DNA of 64,000 nt from Nissolia schottii (lineage: Eukaryota > Streptophyta > Magnoliopsida > Fabales > Fabaceae). Within the stretch, counting starts at the first letter, position 1. Every line of letters begins with the position of its first letter. Location of the stretch: NCBI GenBank assembly GCA_003254905.1, contig QANU01072020.1:162330-226329 (forward strand), read 5' to 3'. Shown in pieces: positions 23,628 to 36,362 of the stretch. The notes under the pieces are model-generated. The model worked only from the letters and a program-made list of their open reading frames with translations, ran no database searches and was not told where the DNA came from. The translations under genes and the position numbers were made by a program.

Positions 23628-25160
23628 TGTTGAAAGCTTTTATGCTACTCTCTATTTGTAGAAGAATTTACAGATGAGGATGCTTCTCGTTCTTTTAGCA
23701 CCTTAGCAAGTTGTTTCCTCCTCTTTGTTTTGCTGTTGGCTTTCCTAATTGTAGCTTCTATTTCAAGATCAAACAAGAGTTGATCTGCAGAAATTTTACC
23801 TCGCATAAACAAAGAACAATACAATCTAGCCAAGAGGATTAGAACAAGATAAACTTTAATAAATAAGAAAACTAACTGCAATATTCACAATTGCTTAAAA
23901 TACAAAAATCAAAGCAATGCTTTTAAATGACACAATCCTCGGCAATGGTGCCATTTTGTTGAAAGCTTTTATTCTACTCTCTATTTGTTTTTACCAACTA
24001 CTGTTTTGCTTTCAAATTCTCAAGGGATTCGATTGCAGTACAATGGAAGGGTTATCGTCCTCTGGGATTGGTAATTAAATGTTGTTCTTTGGTATTGTTA
24101 TTTAAGCAAGAAAGAGTTGATTTATCATTTGTGCGATAAATGTAAGAAAGATATCAAATAGTAACATGAACAGTAAATTGAGCTGGGTTGTGAATAGTTA
24201 AGGAAGTTGTCGGGTTTTGATTTGTAATATTACTTTTACATATCCAATAACTTTATGCATACAATCTATGAATTCTTGATTTCCTAGCCACTAGTTCTTA
24301 TCTTAAATCATTTATGTCTAGGGAGATAAGATCATTTGGTTCTCATTATTATCTTGTCAATATCTTGTACAATTTAACAAAGCAAACCGATATAGTTCCG
24401 GGTGTTAAAGCGACTAATGCCTAAATCTATGTCTAGCAATTAGGCAATTAGATGATTTGACCTAATTCTAACTTAATGATGCAGTTTTCACTCACAACAA
24501 TCAAGTTTCTAATCAAGTTTTAGGTAGCTAAGTTAAAACAAGCATTAAGCATAGGATCAATTCATTGAAATCATTGAACATCATAGATTCATATACAAGA
24601 AAGTTAAGACAGATACATTCAAGCGATAAGACTCGTCAAATCCCAACAATAGGAAAGTTAGCTATCCATAGCCATGGATAGATTACAGCTTACTAAATGC
24701 ACCAAAGAAAGTAAGACGATTAGTGGATGACGGTGGAGCGTTTCCACGCCACGGCGAGCAACGATCCTGGGGATCTCTTCCCTTTGCTCCTTGGAACAAC
24801 CTCTCTGTCTCCTAAGCTCCCTTTTCTGTCTTCAATTCGGCATCCTTGCTTCAGTTCAGATGTTGATGCCTTTTATAAACAATTCAAGCTTCAGGTTGCT
24901 CAGTGGCCTCAACGGTTAAGAATGACTTAAGCTTGAAGTTACTTGGCCCTAAAGAAAGGTCACTTTTGGGGCAGGGGCCGCTCAGCAGCCTGAAACTCCT
25001 TTTCCTTCTTGCATTCTTTGCTTTTCCTTTCCTTTGGTCTTGGCCTTGTTCCTATATGGGAATTTAGACAAGAAATGCATCATTTTACACAAACATGTAT
25101 CCATTCTCTATCACTTAATAAAATTACATAAAGAGGAGGAAATTGGCTCAAAATTTCACA
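23628..25160 (-). mobile_element. LTR-retrotransposon fossil, one long terminal repeat plus remnant
   Basis: On the minus strand a terminal repeat of about 1.2 kb runs from 25160 to 23957, opening TGTGAAATTTTGAG and closing TTTCAACA, with a TATAAAAGGC box inside. Next comes TGGCACCATTGCCGAGGA, placed like a primer-binding site, and then a short gag-like remnant. A copy of the terminal-repeat end recurs at 23628-23660. Likely Ty3/gypsy type (from the primer-site style), clearly broken, with most of the internal region absent. Age cannot be judged from one full terminal repeat. Confidence 0.7.
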
Positions 25161-26011
25161 TTGATAATCCATATACGTGTCATTTTTACTTATGAAAATA
25201 TCAAAATATGACACTTAACAATCATGTTGACCAAAATAAATGCACTATTGTAATATATTTTTGAAACATGGACATTTTCATAATATGTTTTATTAAGAAA
25301 CTCGAGATAGTAATAATAACTGTCAGTGCACACTTTCTAGTAGTTTCACATCATGGTTTGATCTCCACCACCTCATAATACTCTCTCCAATAAAAATATA
25401 AAACAAAATAAAATTAGCACGGGATTTTGTTATGGTATCACTAGCATAAGATAAAGTAAGCACTCCATTAGTAGACTGACCCCAAACACATTTTATCATG
25501 TTTCTTGACATTCTAAGTTAGGAGTTTCTTTATTTTTTCCAATCAAATCTATCTTTGAAAAAAGTTTAATTATTTCTCAGAGCAGTTTTTTTGCTATATA
25601 AAAAAGTGAATTTATACCCAAATGTAATATGTTGAGGTATATTTATAATTTGAAATTCGTTCGTTTAGAAAATAAAGAATCAACTAACTATATCAGTATA
25701 AGTCAAATACAATTAGTTTATTACACTATTTACTGATAACTATTTCTTAACGATTTTTTTAAACTTAAAAATTAGAGCACTTTGATTATATAATTTAGCT
25801 CATTATATAATTATATAATTTCTCATAACAGCGAATTACACATGGCATATGGTTTGAAGGTATAAAGTGAAGTTATTTCTTATATTTTTGGTTTTGACAG
25901 AACCACAAACATTCAAACTTTATTATCAATTATTTAACTAATTCAACCTGACTCCGCTAAAGTTTTTGGAAGAAATGTGAATCTCCTAACAATGACTTTA
26001 TTTATTGTTAT
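25161..26011. other. AT-rich spacer
   Basis: No gene or clear repeat recognised between the LTR fossil and the second MITE copy. Confidence 0.4.
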
Positions 26012-26366
26012 GGCGATTTTTCACCTACTTTATAGGATAAATATTTCATGTTATTTAATTTATTAATTTTGATAATTTTTATAACTAAATTCATCTAATT
26101 TTGTTATTATTTCATATTCTATATGATTGTAATAAATTTTTATCAATCAAATTATTAAAATAACTAACTTATAAGAGGTTTAAAAGTTTGCGGACCATAT
26201 TATATTAAAAAATATTTATTTACCATATTAAATCATATAATTCATCAATATCATATTATATTATAAAATGATAGCAAAGTTAAATAATTTAGTTATAAAA
26301 ATAATCAAAAATAAATAAATTTAATAATATGAAATATATACTCCATAAAATAAGTAAGAAACCACC
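26012..26366. mobile_element. MITE copy 2 (355 bp) of the 9-bp-duplication family
   Basis: Ends GGCGATTTTTCACCTACTTT at the left and the complement of GGTGGTTTCTTACTTATTTT at the right. The interior shares the AT-rich core with copies 1 and 3 (for example TGTAATAAATTTTTAT and the A-rich block before the right arm). The flanks are TATTGTTAT (26003-26011) and TATTTTTAT (26367-26375), 8 of 9 identical, so this copy is somewhat older than copies 1 and 3 or has one flank mutation. Confidence 0.8.
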
Positions 26367-26375
26367 TATTTTTAT

Positions 26376-28127
26376 AGCACACGAGATCTTTTAATTAAAA
26401 CACCTATCACTATCACTTCAATCAACTTTACGGTAGTCCGTCTTTTTTAAATTAATAATTAATATCTTCATTTTTTTTTCTATGTTTAAAATTGTACCTT
26501 CCTCTCACAATTCTGAAAAATATAGAATAAAAATCACCATACAATCCGCTACAGTTGATATAAAATAAGAGTAGACGCAATAGCAAACTTTGATATTCAG
26601 TAGTGGGGAATGCTGTGGTGTACCCTGATAAGTAACCATGCACTGTTTAAATTGTCCTCTCATTAGAGGTCGTGCTATCTATTATAAGGTTTTCCTATTA
26701 TTTATATGTTGTTTTTGGTCAAACATTTATGTTTAAACTCCAAAGTTTCTATATTTATTATTCAGGCCACCAACACTGCAACAGAAATTCATTGGTTCAA
26801 GTTTATGCTGGCCCATCTTCCTATTACAACTAGGTTGATCCAGGCATGATCCACATCCAAAAGCGTCATTGCATTTTATAACTAGTTGCTTTGCGGTTTG
26901 CACAAAAGCCCATCATCATCCAAGGTGCATGGATCCGGTTCAGTCATAAAATTTTTACTATCACAAGCCGTGAGGTCGGAGAAAAAAACTATAACAACCC
27001 ATGTAAATTTTACTTTAAAAGATAAAGTTAGCATTTTTATCTTTGTATTATTAAAATAGATATAAATCTCACTATTTATTTTAATGATCTAATAATAAAA
27101 ATACTTATTTTATTTTCTAAAATAAAATTATCACTTTAAACAAATTTTACTTAGAATTTAGGTGGTTTGGTATTAGTCATTCCATTGAAGTCAATGCATG
27201 TTATTGGCTTTTTAAGTGCTTATATAAATATTTACAAATCACTTATTAAAATGATTTTCATGTAAACATTACAAATTGAACATATATTCTTTTAGTATTT
27301 AGATCATTTCTTTACTAATTATGTAAACCATTTGATAGACATGAGGTGATTTATGCACGATGGACTCTTTATTAGATTACTAAATTATACTATTATCTTT
27401 TATTTTCTTTACAAGTCACCCTAAAGCGTTTAGTGCGAAAAAAGGGAGAGGATAATATTTTAAATTTGATCAAGAAAAAGTGTGTACAATAAAATGAGTG
27501 TCAAAGTACAACTAACAAAAATACTCAAATTAATGGACAATTGAAAAACAGTTATTTTATTAATAGTGTGTCATGGTGCATTTAAAATAATGGTAACTGT
27601 ATGTTGATATAATATTTGTGTACAAATAACATCACTCTTTAATCAATACTTTTAATGGTGAACCTCGCTTAAAAATTAAACTCAAAATTACCCCACCCTA
27701 AAATTTCACCAAAAACACTAGTCATAGAGTTATTCTTACATCCACCCTAGAATCAGAGACTTACACCTTAAAACATCTTAGTCTTTGAATTTAAGTAAAT
27801 AAGAGAGAGAAAATATTAGTGAGAAAAGATTGAACGATGAATATGTATAGTGAAGGAAAAGAAAGTTTTCCACTAAAATGAATATAAGAATTTCTAGTTT
27901 AATATAATTCTGTTTTACAGTTACCGCTGAATTTCGACACCGTTTCCTATTTCCTCAAAATCAAAATTTTGGAGGGAAAGAAGACTAAAAAAAAAAAGAA
28001 AAAAACAGAGAATCCATTCACTCTCTTCCTTCCCCATTTCCCTCTCTTCAACTTTCAATTTTCCCCACACTTTCCCTCTCCAAAAAATTCTTGCAATCCC
28101 CACTGTCCTTCGATCGAATCCACCGCC
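26376..28127. other. AT-rich spacer, then FHA-TDP1 promoter and leader
   Basis: Nothing recognised up to about 27.7 kb. The last few hundred bases are the presumed promoter and leader of the next gene. An in-frame upstream ATG at 27969 would add 53 residues, MEGKKTKKKKKK and on, that look like leader sequence. Confidence 0.45.
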
Positions 28128-31100
28128 ATGACCCCAGACGGTTGCACCACAACTCACAAGAGACCCTTCGCAGACGGTCCTTCCTCTTCCGATCCCAACA
28201 AGAAGCCCAGAACCGTCGCAGCCTCCGTCGTTTTCACCCACTTCGACTCGCCCCTCCTTTCGTCCCGGAACGGCGTCGTTTCCAGCCGCAACCGCATGCT
28301 CCTCCGTGCGGACCAGCCTTACACGATCGGCCGCAGTCCCCGCCGCTGCGAACTCGTCTTCCGAGACCGCCACGTCAGCAAGCAGCACTGCCAGATCCTC
28401 CTCGACGGTTCCCTCCGCAAACTCTACATTTTCAGCGGTATCTTCTCGCGAAACGACCCCGCAACTCGTGTCGTTCACGAGTTCAGGAAAAGGGCGATGT
28501 CGTTTTGCCGCAGCGGCGGCGAATGGGTGGAGGGTGTAGCGTTTCGAGAAGCTTCCAATGGGGTTTTCGTGAACGGGGTCGAGATAGGAAAGGGAATGGC
28601 CTTGGAGTTATCGGTTGGAGACAAGGTCTCACTGGTTTGCGGGAACGAAGACGGTTCGTGCCGAATTGGGAATCAGATAGGGTTTGTTGTGGAAAAAATC
28701 GTTTTTGAGACGGGGCTTCGTGATGATGATGATGGTATTGTTGATGTTGAAATTGATGGTTTAACATGCTCGGGGCACTCACAAGGGAATAGGAATAAGA
28801 GGGTTCTTGCCATTAGGGAAAATGGGTTGTGTTCCGATATGTCGAGGTATGAACGAGTTGTTGAGAGAGCGAACCTTATTCTAGATAGGTGCAGGGAGAT
28901 ATTGCTTAGTTATGATCCCGTGTCTTGCATTTTGCGTTCTGTTTCGGATGTGCAGCGTGGATTGAAGTGCGATCGTGGCGGCACTTCGGGGAACAGCAAC
29001 GCTACAGGCAACGGTGTTAGGTTGTCGGTGGATGCTGAAGTGCAATCTAACTGCAACAGGCCGCAAATGATGAAGTTTCCAATGGGAAATCGAAGTACTG
29101 GTGTAGTGCAGTTGAGTTCAGTCACACCTTGTGAAAGTAAAGGGATGGTTGTGGAGGCAGAAAGTGATGACCTTCATCACCATGTTTGTCAAAATGGGAA
29201 TGTAGGAGCTGCTTGTGTGGATGATGTTACTGATATGAATCCTGATGTGAGGTTGTTAAATTCTGTAGGGAAGGATGATATTCTCTCTGATGGCAACAAG
29301 CAGGAAAAGCGTGGAGGCATTTTTCATCCAGCCCCTGGGAAGAATTTTTACCTGAATCGCCTTGAAGTTTTGGACCATGGTTCTCCGAGTCGTCACCATT
29401 CCATATCTCTCCCTGAACTTCTTTTTCCTGTTGAAAGCATTTCAAGGATGTTTATTGCGACCTTTACAAGTGACATAAAATGGTGTGATTACCTAAGTCT
29501 TTCCAATGTTATTATTTCCTTTCATAATATCATTGTTTTCAAACAATTTCGTATCTTGATTTATTTAATTTCTGACGGAGGTGTGTTGTTAGGTTCTTGA
29601 CGTATTGCAAGATTCCTTGTCACCTGCCTGTTACGATTGCTTGTCAAAACACTGAGAGGTGTTGGAGTTCAAGGCCTGACGAAAGAGTAATTGTGCCCTA
29701 CGAACATTATCCTAACCTTGTTGTAGTGTAAGCATTTTCTTTTAATGGGGAGATGTATCTGCAACTTGTTTTCTGCCCTCGATGTATGCTATTTGATTTT
29801 TTCTCCTTGTTAATGTACTTTCTTGTTGGATATTAAGGTATCCTCCATTTCCTGAAGCCATAGCATTTGGTAATAACCGCAAGAAACAGGGGATTGCTTG
29901 CCATCATCCGAAGTTGTTTGTTCTACAAAGAGAAGATAGTATTCGAGTTATCATTACATCTGCAAATTTGGTGGAAAAGCAGGTATTCTGTTAGCCATAG
30001 CTGTAGTTATCAACATTAACACCCATTTTATATCTTAAAAATTGAGAAGCAAATTTTTGACTTCATGGTATGAAATTGATTAAAATGTGTGTTGAGATAT
30101 CAACTGCCTATTGCACGTATGGCTGAAATGTCACTTCTAGCTTAGGAGTACTGTCTTTTTGAGTTCTGTTTGCATCCAACCTCTTTTAGAAGTAATGCCT
30201 TTAATTACATTTTCTATCATGGTACGAGGTTTATTGGGTTTGATTGTGACTCGGAAGTTAAAAACAATGCTCTTTGATGGTGAAGACAGATACTCATTTA
30301 GTAAAGAAAACCAGTCCGTGAAGTATTTTTATTGTTTGGCTGCACTGTATTTTCACTATTGAGTATTGACACCATGACATGGTCTTAGTATTTTTTTTTG
30401 CGTGTTGCATTTTTATCCTTTTTTTTTCAAACTGCAAAAAATGCTACTAACTTTAACTGGGCAAATTGTGCTTAGACGAACAAGATTGGTCCCAGAAAAA
30501 TCAACAGCTTTGAAGGCCACTACACACAAATAAGTTAATTTGCATTATATCCCATTCTAGAAACTAAGCTTTAGCATTTTTTTAAATATAAAAATGATTA
30601 GAAGATGAAAGACACAAGCTACAATTCCCTTGGTGTCCTGATTTTAAACTTCGAAGCTTACAGTAGCAACATTTGTATCTATGCACAGATCATCCTGTAA
30701 AATTCATGTATATTAACTATTAAATACAAGCCATTCATCATGCCGAAAATATGTTTGTAAACTATGTTTGCTGGTCACTAACATATCCAAGATATTGATT
30801 AACTTTTATGACTATGTAGTGGAACAGTGTGACTAATACAATATGGTGGCAAGATTTTCCTCATGCTGTTTCAGCTGACTTTGCATCACTTTTCCCAAAA
30901 TTTGATGATGGTGAAATTCATAGAGATTCAAAATGTGATTTCGCTGCTCAGTTGGCTGGGTTTATGGCCTCTCTCATGATTGATGTACCCAGTCAGGCCC
31001 ACTGGATTACTCAATTGTCAAAATATGACTTTGGAGGTGCAACAGGACATCTTGTTGCTTCAGTACCTGGGATTCACTTTTACAGAACTACTGTCATGTC

Positions 31101-34100
31101 TGAAATGTTGCAGTCAAATCTTGTAAGTACTCAAATATGTCGTGTGTGTTGCTACTTGATTAAGGTGCTGATTGTCTGCCCTTACCGTTCCCTCAACTGT
31201 GTATTTATTTATTTGTTTGTATAAACTATATTTTTATAAACTATATTATATATATAAACTATTATTGTTTTACGGTTTTAAATGATGCTGCTTATAGTTG
31301 GGTTAGACTATTATACCCTGAAATTTAGCTTGTTTGTGGCTCAAGTGAGCTAATAGAAACTGAGTTTTCTTTTTTTTTGACTTGCTGTATAAATTATTAA
31401 TTTCAACCATGTAATGGTTTGGTGGCTTCATTGTACACTCTTTTTAGGCACTAATTACTGTACATTTTGGTGATCAGTTTCTTGGTTCAGTTGTTGCATC
31501 TGTGGTTGGTTTGAGCCATCTTTTCCGCACTGCATCAGATTCAAAAAATGTAAGACTAAAAGCATTGGCTGCTTTCCTTGGAAAGTCGTGTAAGAATGCT
31601 TATGGGAGGTTGGAGATTGTTTTAAGAAGAAATCCCAATGTGCCTGCTGATGAAAATGCTGTTAGCATCCTTGTTCCGAACCCTGATGGAACTTCAGAGG
31701 GAGGTAAAAAAAAGCTACATTGCTTGGGGAATTCCTTTTGCACAAGTATGTGTGGGGTTCCCTGTTCCCCATTCAACTTATGATTTTCAAATTTAATTTT
31801 TCATTCCCGTGTTCATTGCTTTTATATATATTTTTTGGACTTATAGTTATGTTTTCAGGCTGTCAATAACTAATAATCCATTTTTTCCCTTTCTATAGAG
31901 TTTGTTCAACTTGGTTTTCTGCCGAGAAATGTAGCAAAATGGGTATCTCCTCTTTGGGATGCTGGATTCTTCAGGTTTTCTGGATATGTTTGTCCAAAAG
32001 AGGCTGTGGCAGCTGCCTTAGGAGAAAATTGCCACAAAGTACAACTGATACTAAATGTATCACGGGTGTGTTGGATATGTTTTCTGCAAGATTACTTGTT
32101 AATTACCATCTATATGTGATTAATTTATATAATTTTATGAATATGCAGGGGTGTCATTTTCAATATATATCAAAGATGATGCAATCTGAGCACATTGTTG
32201 CTTTCAGCTCCCTCATTGCTTCAATCCAAAGATGCTATGGCCTCTGGAGATTGCAAGAGGTAAATTGCACTTAACCAGGAAAATCATTTTGCATCGACTC
32301 CCATACCTATTCCATGTCCATTTTTTCTTTTAAATTGAAATGGTCGTACTTAGTTTAATGTTGAAATCTGGATGTTTGATTTCTCATTGTAGTTTTGCTA
32401 GCTCTAAGGAGTAAAGTTTCTTTTTCTTTGTCCTTCAAAACACTCCCAGTCTTCTTGCATATCATTGGTGAAGCTTAAAATGAGTTAAGAAAGATTCAGC
32501 TTTATATCTTTGTTACTTTTTGTACTAGGTTTTAAATCAGTATAGGTGGCCTGAATCGTTAGAGTCTGATATTATATATAGTAAGTATTTTTCAAGTGTT
32601 TTTTTTATTTTTGAGTACATTGCCTTGCCTCTGGTATTATATTGTTTGATTGTTTCTACCTTTTCTGTTTATTAGGTGCATCTTCTATTGGTACTGTCAA
32701 TTCAAAATTTCTTGCTGCATTTTCTGCTGCTGCTGGGAAGAAATCATTGCAACAATTTGATTCAGAAGAGTCTGATCCTGATGTAATTTGAAGGCCTTTG
32801 CTCTTTCACTAGATTTGCTTGAAAAGTTTTACATCTTTCTGCAACTTGCATGATTTGGTGAAATTTTGTTCATTCATTCAGTACTTTTAATAATGCTTTG
32901 ACAGTGGGGCTGCTGGAATGTGAAGGAAGAATTGAAGAACCCTTCCGTTAGGATCATTTTCCCCACTATTGAAAGAGTGAAAAGCGCATATAATGGGATT
33001 TGGCCTTCAAGACGTACTCTTTGCTTCTCAGAGGTAAAATATGATTTTCTTATTAGCTTTGAATGAATATGGTCAGAGGTTGTATTTTGGAAATTATATG
33101 TTTCTCTCTATAAGGTAGTACATTCCTTTCATAGCCTTTATTCTGATTAGGGAACCAGCACCTTTATCTCAAGCGAGAAGTTCAGCTTTCTATTGTCTTC
33201 TCTTTTGGTAATTTGAGAGAGTTGATTCACTACCGAGTACTGAAGTAATATTGTGAGGTATTTGGGTATATTTGGAGTTTGGGATTGAAAGAAGTGTATT
33301 AATATTTTTTGTATTTTCCATTATATTTTTTTATTTCAAGTATACTTCCTCTTTGCATGTGTCCATAGGGTATAAGGCTGAACTGCACTTGTGCTCATAT
33401 ATATGCTCACTTCTGCTAATTTTACAACAAACCAGTATCAAATCGCTTAAAGTGGTAGCCATGGTAAAAGAAAAATGGGAACAATATTTAACATTAAGGA
33501 ATTTGATTAGGCATATCAACTTCGGGATATAGTCTGTTTTGACACAACGGTGGACTTTTGACATTGTACATGAGATGTGAACAATGCTTAAATGATTCTC
33601 TCTACTTTTGAACAGAGAACATGGCAAAGGTTGAAGACTTTAGATGTACTTCATGATTCCATCCCACATCCCCATGATAGAATAGGGCACCCAATGCATA
33701 TCAAGGTAATATTCTAATTTATACTCATGCACTCCTATTTTTAAACGATTAAATGTATATGGAAAATATTATATCTTGTTATGTTAGTCACTGAGGTACT
33801 TCTGTAATCTTTGCGCCATATGCTGTTCTATGTTTGGATTGGCCTTGGGTTATTGGTTTCTCAACTATTAAAACTAACTGTTTTTCTTTCCCCTACACAA
33901 TTTATGTTTTAAGCGGTGTTGTGAAAATTCTTTTGCTCAGGTGGTTAGGAGACGCTTCTGGTCCAGGAGGGGTGCAGCCTCTGTTGGTTGGGTATACTGT
34001 GGGTCTCATAATTTCAGTGCAGCTGCCTGGGGGCGACAAATTTCAAATACATTTGATACAAAATCTGATGGACTTCAAAAAGGGGATCCTTCTGTGAACT

Positions 34101-34459
34101 CTGGGCTTCACATTTGCAATTATGAACTTGGGATTATTTTTACTTTTCCTCCTACAGAAAATCACGATTGTCCTAATGTTAAAAGCGCAAAATTGGATGA
34201 CATAATTCTGCCGTTTGTGGTGCCTGCTCCTAAATATGGATATAGAGATAGGCCAGCTACAATGCAGGCTATGAAGGAGGCGATGGCTGAACTTAGTGAG
34301 CGGGAGAGGGAGAAACCTATGGAAGAAGAAACGATGGAAGAGCTTGTTGAGGAAGAGGAAGAAATGGAAGCTACAGATTATGTCGGAGAGGAGAAGGAAG
34401 AGGAGAAGGCATATGCAGAGATACTCTGGAGTCAAGTTGATTCTTCCCAGAGCAGTTGA
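28128..34459 (+). CDS. TDP1: FHA-domain tyrosyl-DNA phosphodiesterase 1-like protein (1112 aa), complete
   Basis: Nuclear repair enzyme type that hydrolyses the bond between DNA 3' ends and trapped topoisomerase I tyrosine. Twelve exons join in frame (3339 bp): 28128-29482, 29593-29727, 29838-29982, 30820-31122, 31478-31703, 31899-32065, 32149-32259, 32529-32580, 32676-32782, 32905-33033, 33616-33705, 33941-34459. The N-terminus holds an FHA phosphopeptide-binding domain (YTIGRSPRRCELVF and RHVSKQHCQI, about residues 60-165) after a basic KKPR stretch. The TDP domain follows from about 450, with both HKN half-sites: HHPKLF plus SANL (about 519 and 538), and HPMHIK plus GSHNFS (about 938 and 963). 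A Glu-rich tail ends the protein. It matches the plant-specific FHA-TDP1 form I recall as At5g07400 or Tdp1-beta, not the shorter canonical TDP1. The start at 28128 is chosen because the 27969 extension looks like leader. The exon 6-7 junction (32065/32149) is the least certain. Confidence 0.93.
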
Positions 34460-35780
34460 ACTTCTGCAACAGGAAGCAGTGATTTATGGACCTGTCAACA
34501 GGAGTATTTGATACACAGTTGTTAAGGTAATTTCGAAATGCGTGTGGACTATACTGTTGTTCGGGGGGTTGTGCAAATCTGGTCTCGGCATGCAAGAAAC
34601 AGGGTTTGCTTGGAAACTTGGCAATTATCCAACTTAGGATTCAGGAGCAAAGCCGTTGATCCCTGTCATCTGAAGAAAGTGATTAGGAAGACTCTTCCTA
34701 GAACACCTCCTGTGAAAGCAAGATTTTTACATTACAAAGTGGTATTTTCCGCCTCCTATGGTTCAGTCCATTTCAGGCATGCCCGTCTACTTGCACCTGT
34801 ACCGTTTTCTAGCCTAAGCTCCAACGCCTCGTGGCGTGAATTTCACACATGGGTGGGTTTCCTGCTCTCAATGCTGATGGCAGCAGATTTGGTAACTGCT
34901 GATGGCACAAGTGGCTGGCGGCGAATGCATTATGTGTTTTTCTTTGTACATGTTGGTTGGCATCAGTAGCAACACAATGGCAACCAGGCATGGCATGGAA
35001 AGTGGATTAGGCAGAATACTCATCACTCATCTTTGAAAATGGTAATCACTTGGTTGATAGGGGTCATTCTTTTGGGCGACAAGTAGGAATCAAGTGCCAA
35101 GACAAAGTCGAAGGCAAGCACTGAAGTACATTGTAGGAGAGCAGAAATCAAAGAAAATTTAGTGTGTAGTTGATTACATGAAAAATAAAAACATAAGGCA
35201 GCGATAGTAATTTTAGTCAGTTTTTATGAAAAAAAAATAGAATACAACTTATTTTATATTATCTAATTCTTTTTAAATGTACTATAACGGTTTTTTCTAA
35301 TGCATACATAACCATGAGTCACAAATTATTTTATTTCTTGTTTCAATATTTTAGTTTTTTGGCCTTTTCGTCGACTGCATCTATTTATTATTGTTTTTAG
35401 TCTACTATTTGTTTATTTATGCATGACACTGATTGTAAATAAAATAATGGTTTTGGATTTAAGGTTTTCTTTAATTTTACACGAAATCACGCGAATTGTT
35501 ATGCCATGATGGGTATTTTACATAGAAATAGATCATATTAAAAATTTCTTTGATTTTTAATTGACATTACATTGTCTGTGCATAAAAAGTGATTTAAATC
35601 AGTTTGGATAAATAATGTTTAAAACATAATGAATGAAGATGAGAAAAATGAGATTTTGGGTTTGTAAGCTTGCTTTGGAAATGAAGGAGGGAGAAAAAGT
35701 GAAAGGAAGTGAAATAAGGTCTATGAGGGTTGGATGGTGAGGGGTGAACAGTCTTGTCTCCCAATCCAAGCCCTTGCGTG
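34460..35780. other. 3' flank of FHA-TDP1 and spacer
   Basis: The first 700 bases probably hold the 3' untranslated region. Open frames here (for example 34538-34969) show no conserved content. The remainder is AT-rich. Confidence 0.4.
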
Positions 35781-35799
35781 GATGGTTTTGTCTATGGAG

Positions 35800-36362
35800 C
35801 TTGAGAACCAATCAGTATTGTGTACGCCCTCAGACGCGGGTGAGGGCGTATTTTGGGTTTTCTGCAGCAGTGGCTATGGGGTGTGTGTGTTTTTTGGTTT
35901 TTTTTTCTCTTATTGATCAGTTCTGTTGTTTTCTTTTCTCTCAGATCCCCTTTCTTTTATCTTGCTTTTTTCTCTCTTCCTTTCCCTCATTTTTCCTCTT
36001 TTCTCGGATTCCTCCTGCCTCCTTGGACTTCCTGCTGGTCATGTCGCTTTCAGGGGCTGCAGGTCAAGGCCCTGGCTGCCTGGGTCCTTGTGCCTGCAGC
36101 CCAACCAGCTCATGTCCCACTCACCTCTGCCCAATGCACCCTCTTTCACTCAAATCCTAGTACAAACAAAACCTTATTTTTGTCCCCTCCCCTAGGCCAT
36201 TAGAAAAGGCCCTAAAAATGTGTAAGAGAGTTGTATTCTATTTACTCCCTCAGCAGGTCATCAGAGGATACATCAAATACGCCCTGAGACCTGTCTGAGG
36301 GCTTCTGCTACCATTGCTATCAGGCCATGCGCGAGGGCATATTTTTGGTTGGTTCTCAAGGC
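35800..36362. repeat. Unclassified repeat-like element with hairpin ends
   Basis: GAGAACCAATCAG at the left is matched in inverted form by TTGGTTGGTTCTC at the right. Just inside each end lies a short palindrome: TACGCCCTCAGACGCGGGTG then AGGGCGTA at about 35823-35850, and TACGCCCTGAGACCTGTCTG then AGGGC at about 36279. The middle is pyrimidine-rich with an unrelated GC-richer part. No gene, no clear target duplication, class unknown. Confidence 0.4.

Noticed and set aside
28091-28782. Other-frame and antisense long frames over the first FHA-TDP1 exon
   Set aside because: They arise from GC-rich coding sequence; the FHA motif and splicing phases fix the true frame.
34538-34969. 143-codon frame after the FHA-TDP1 stop as a separate gene
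   Set aside because: No conserved content and position fits the 3' untranslated region.
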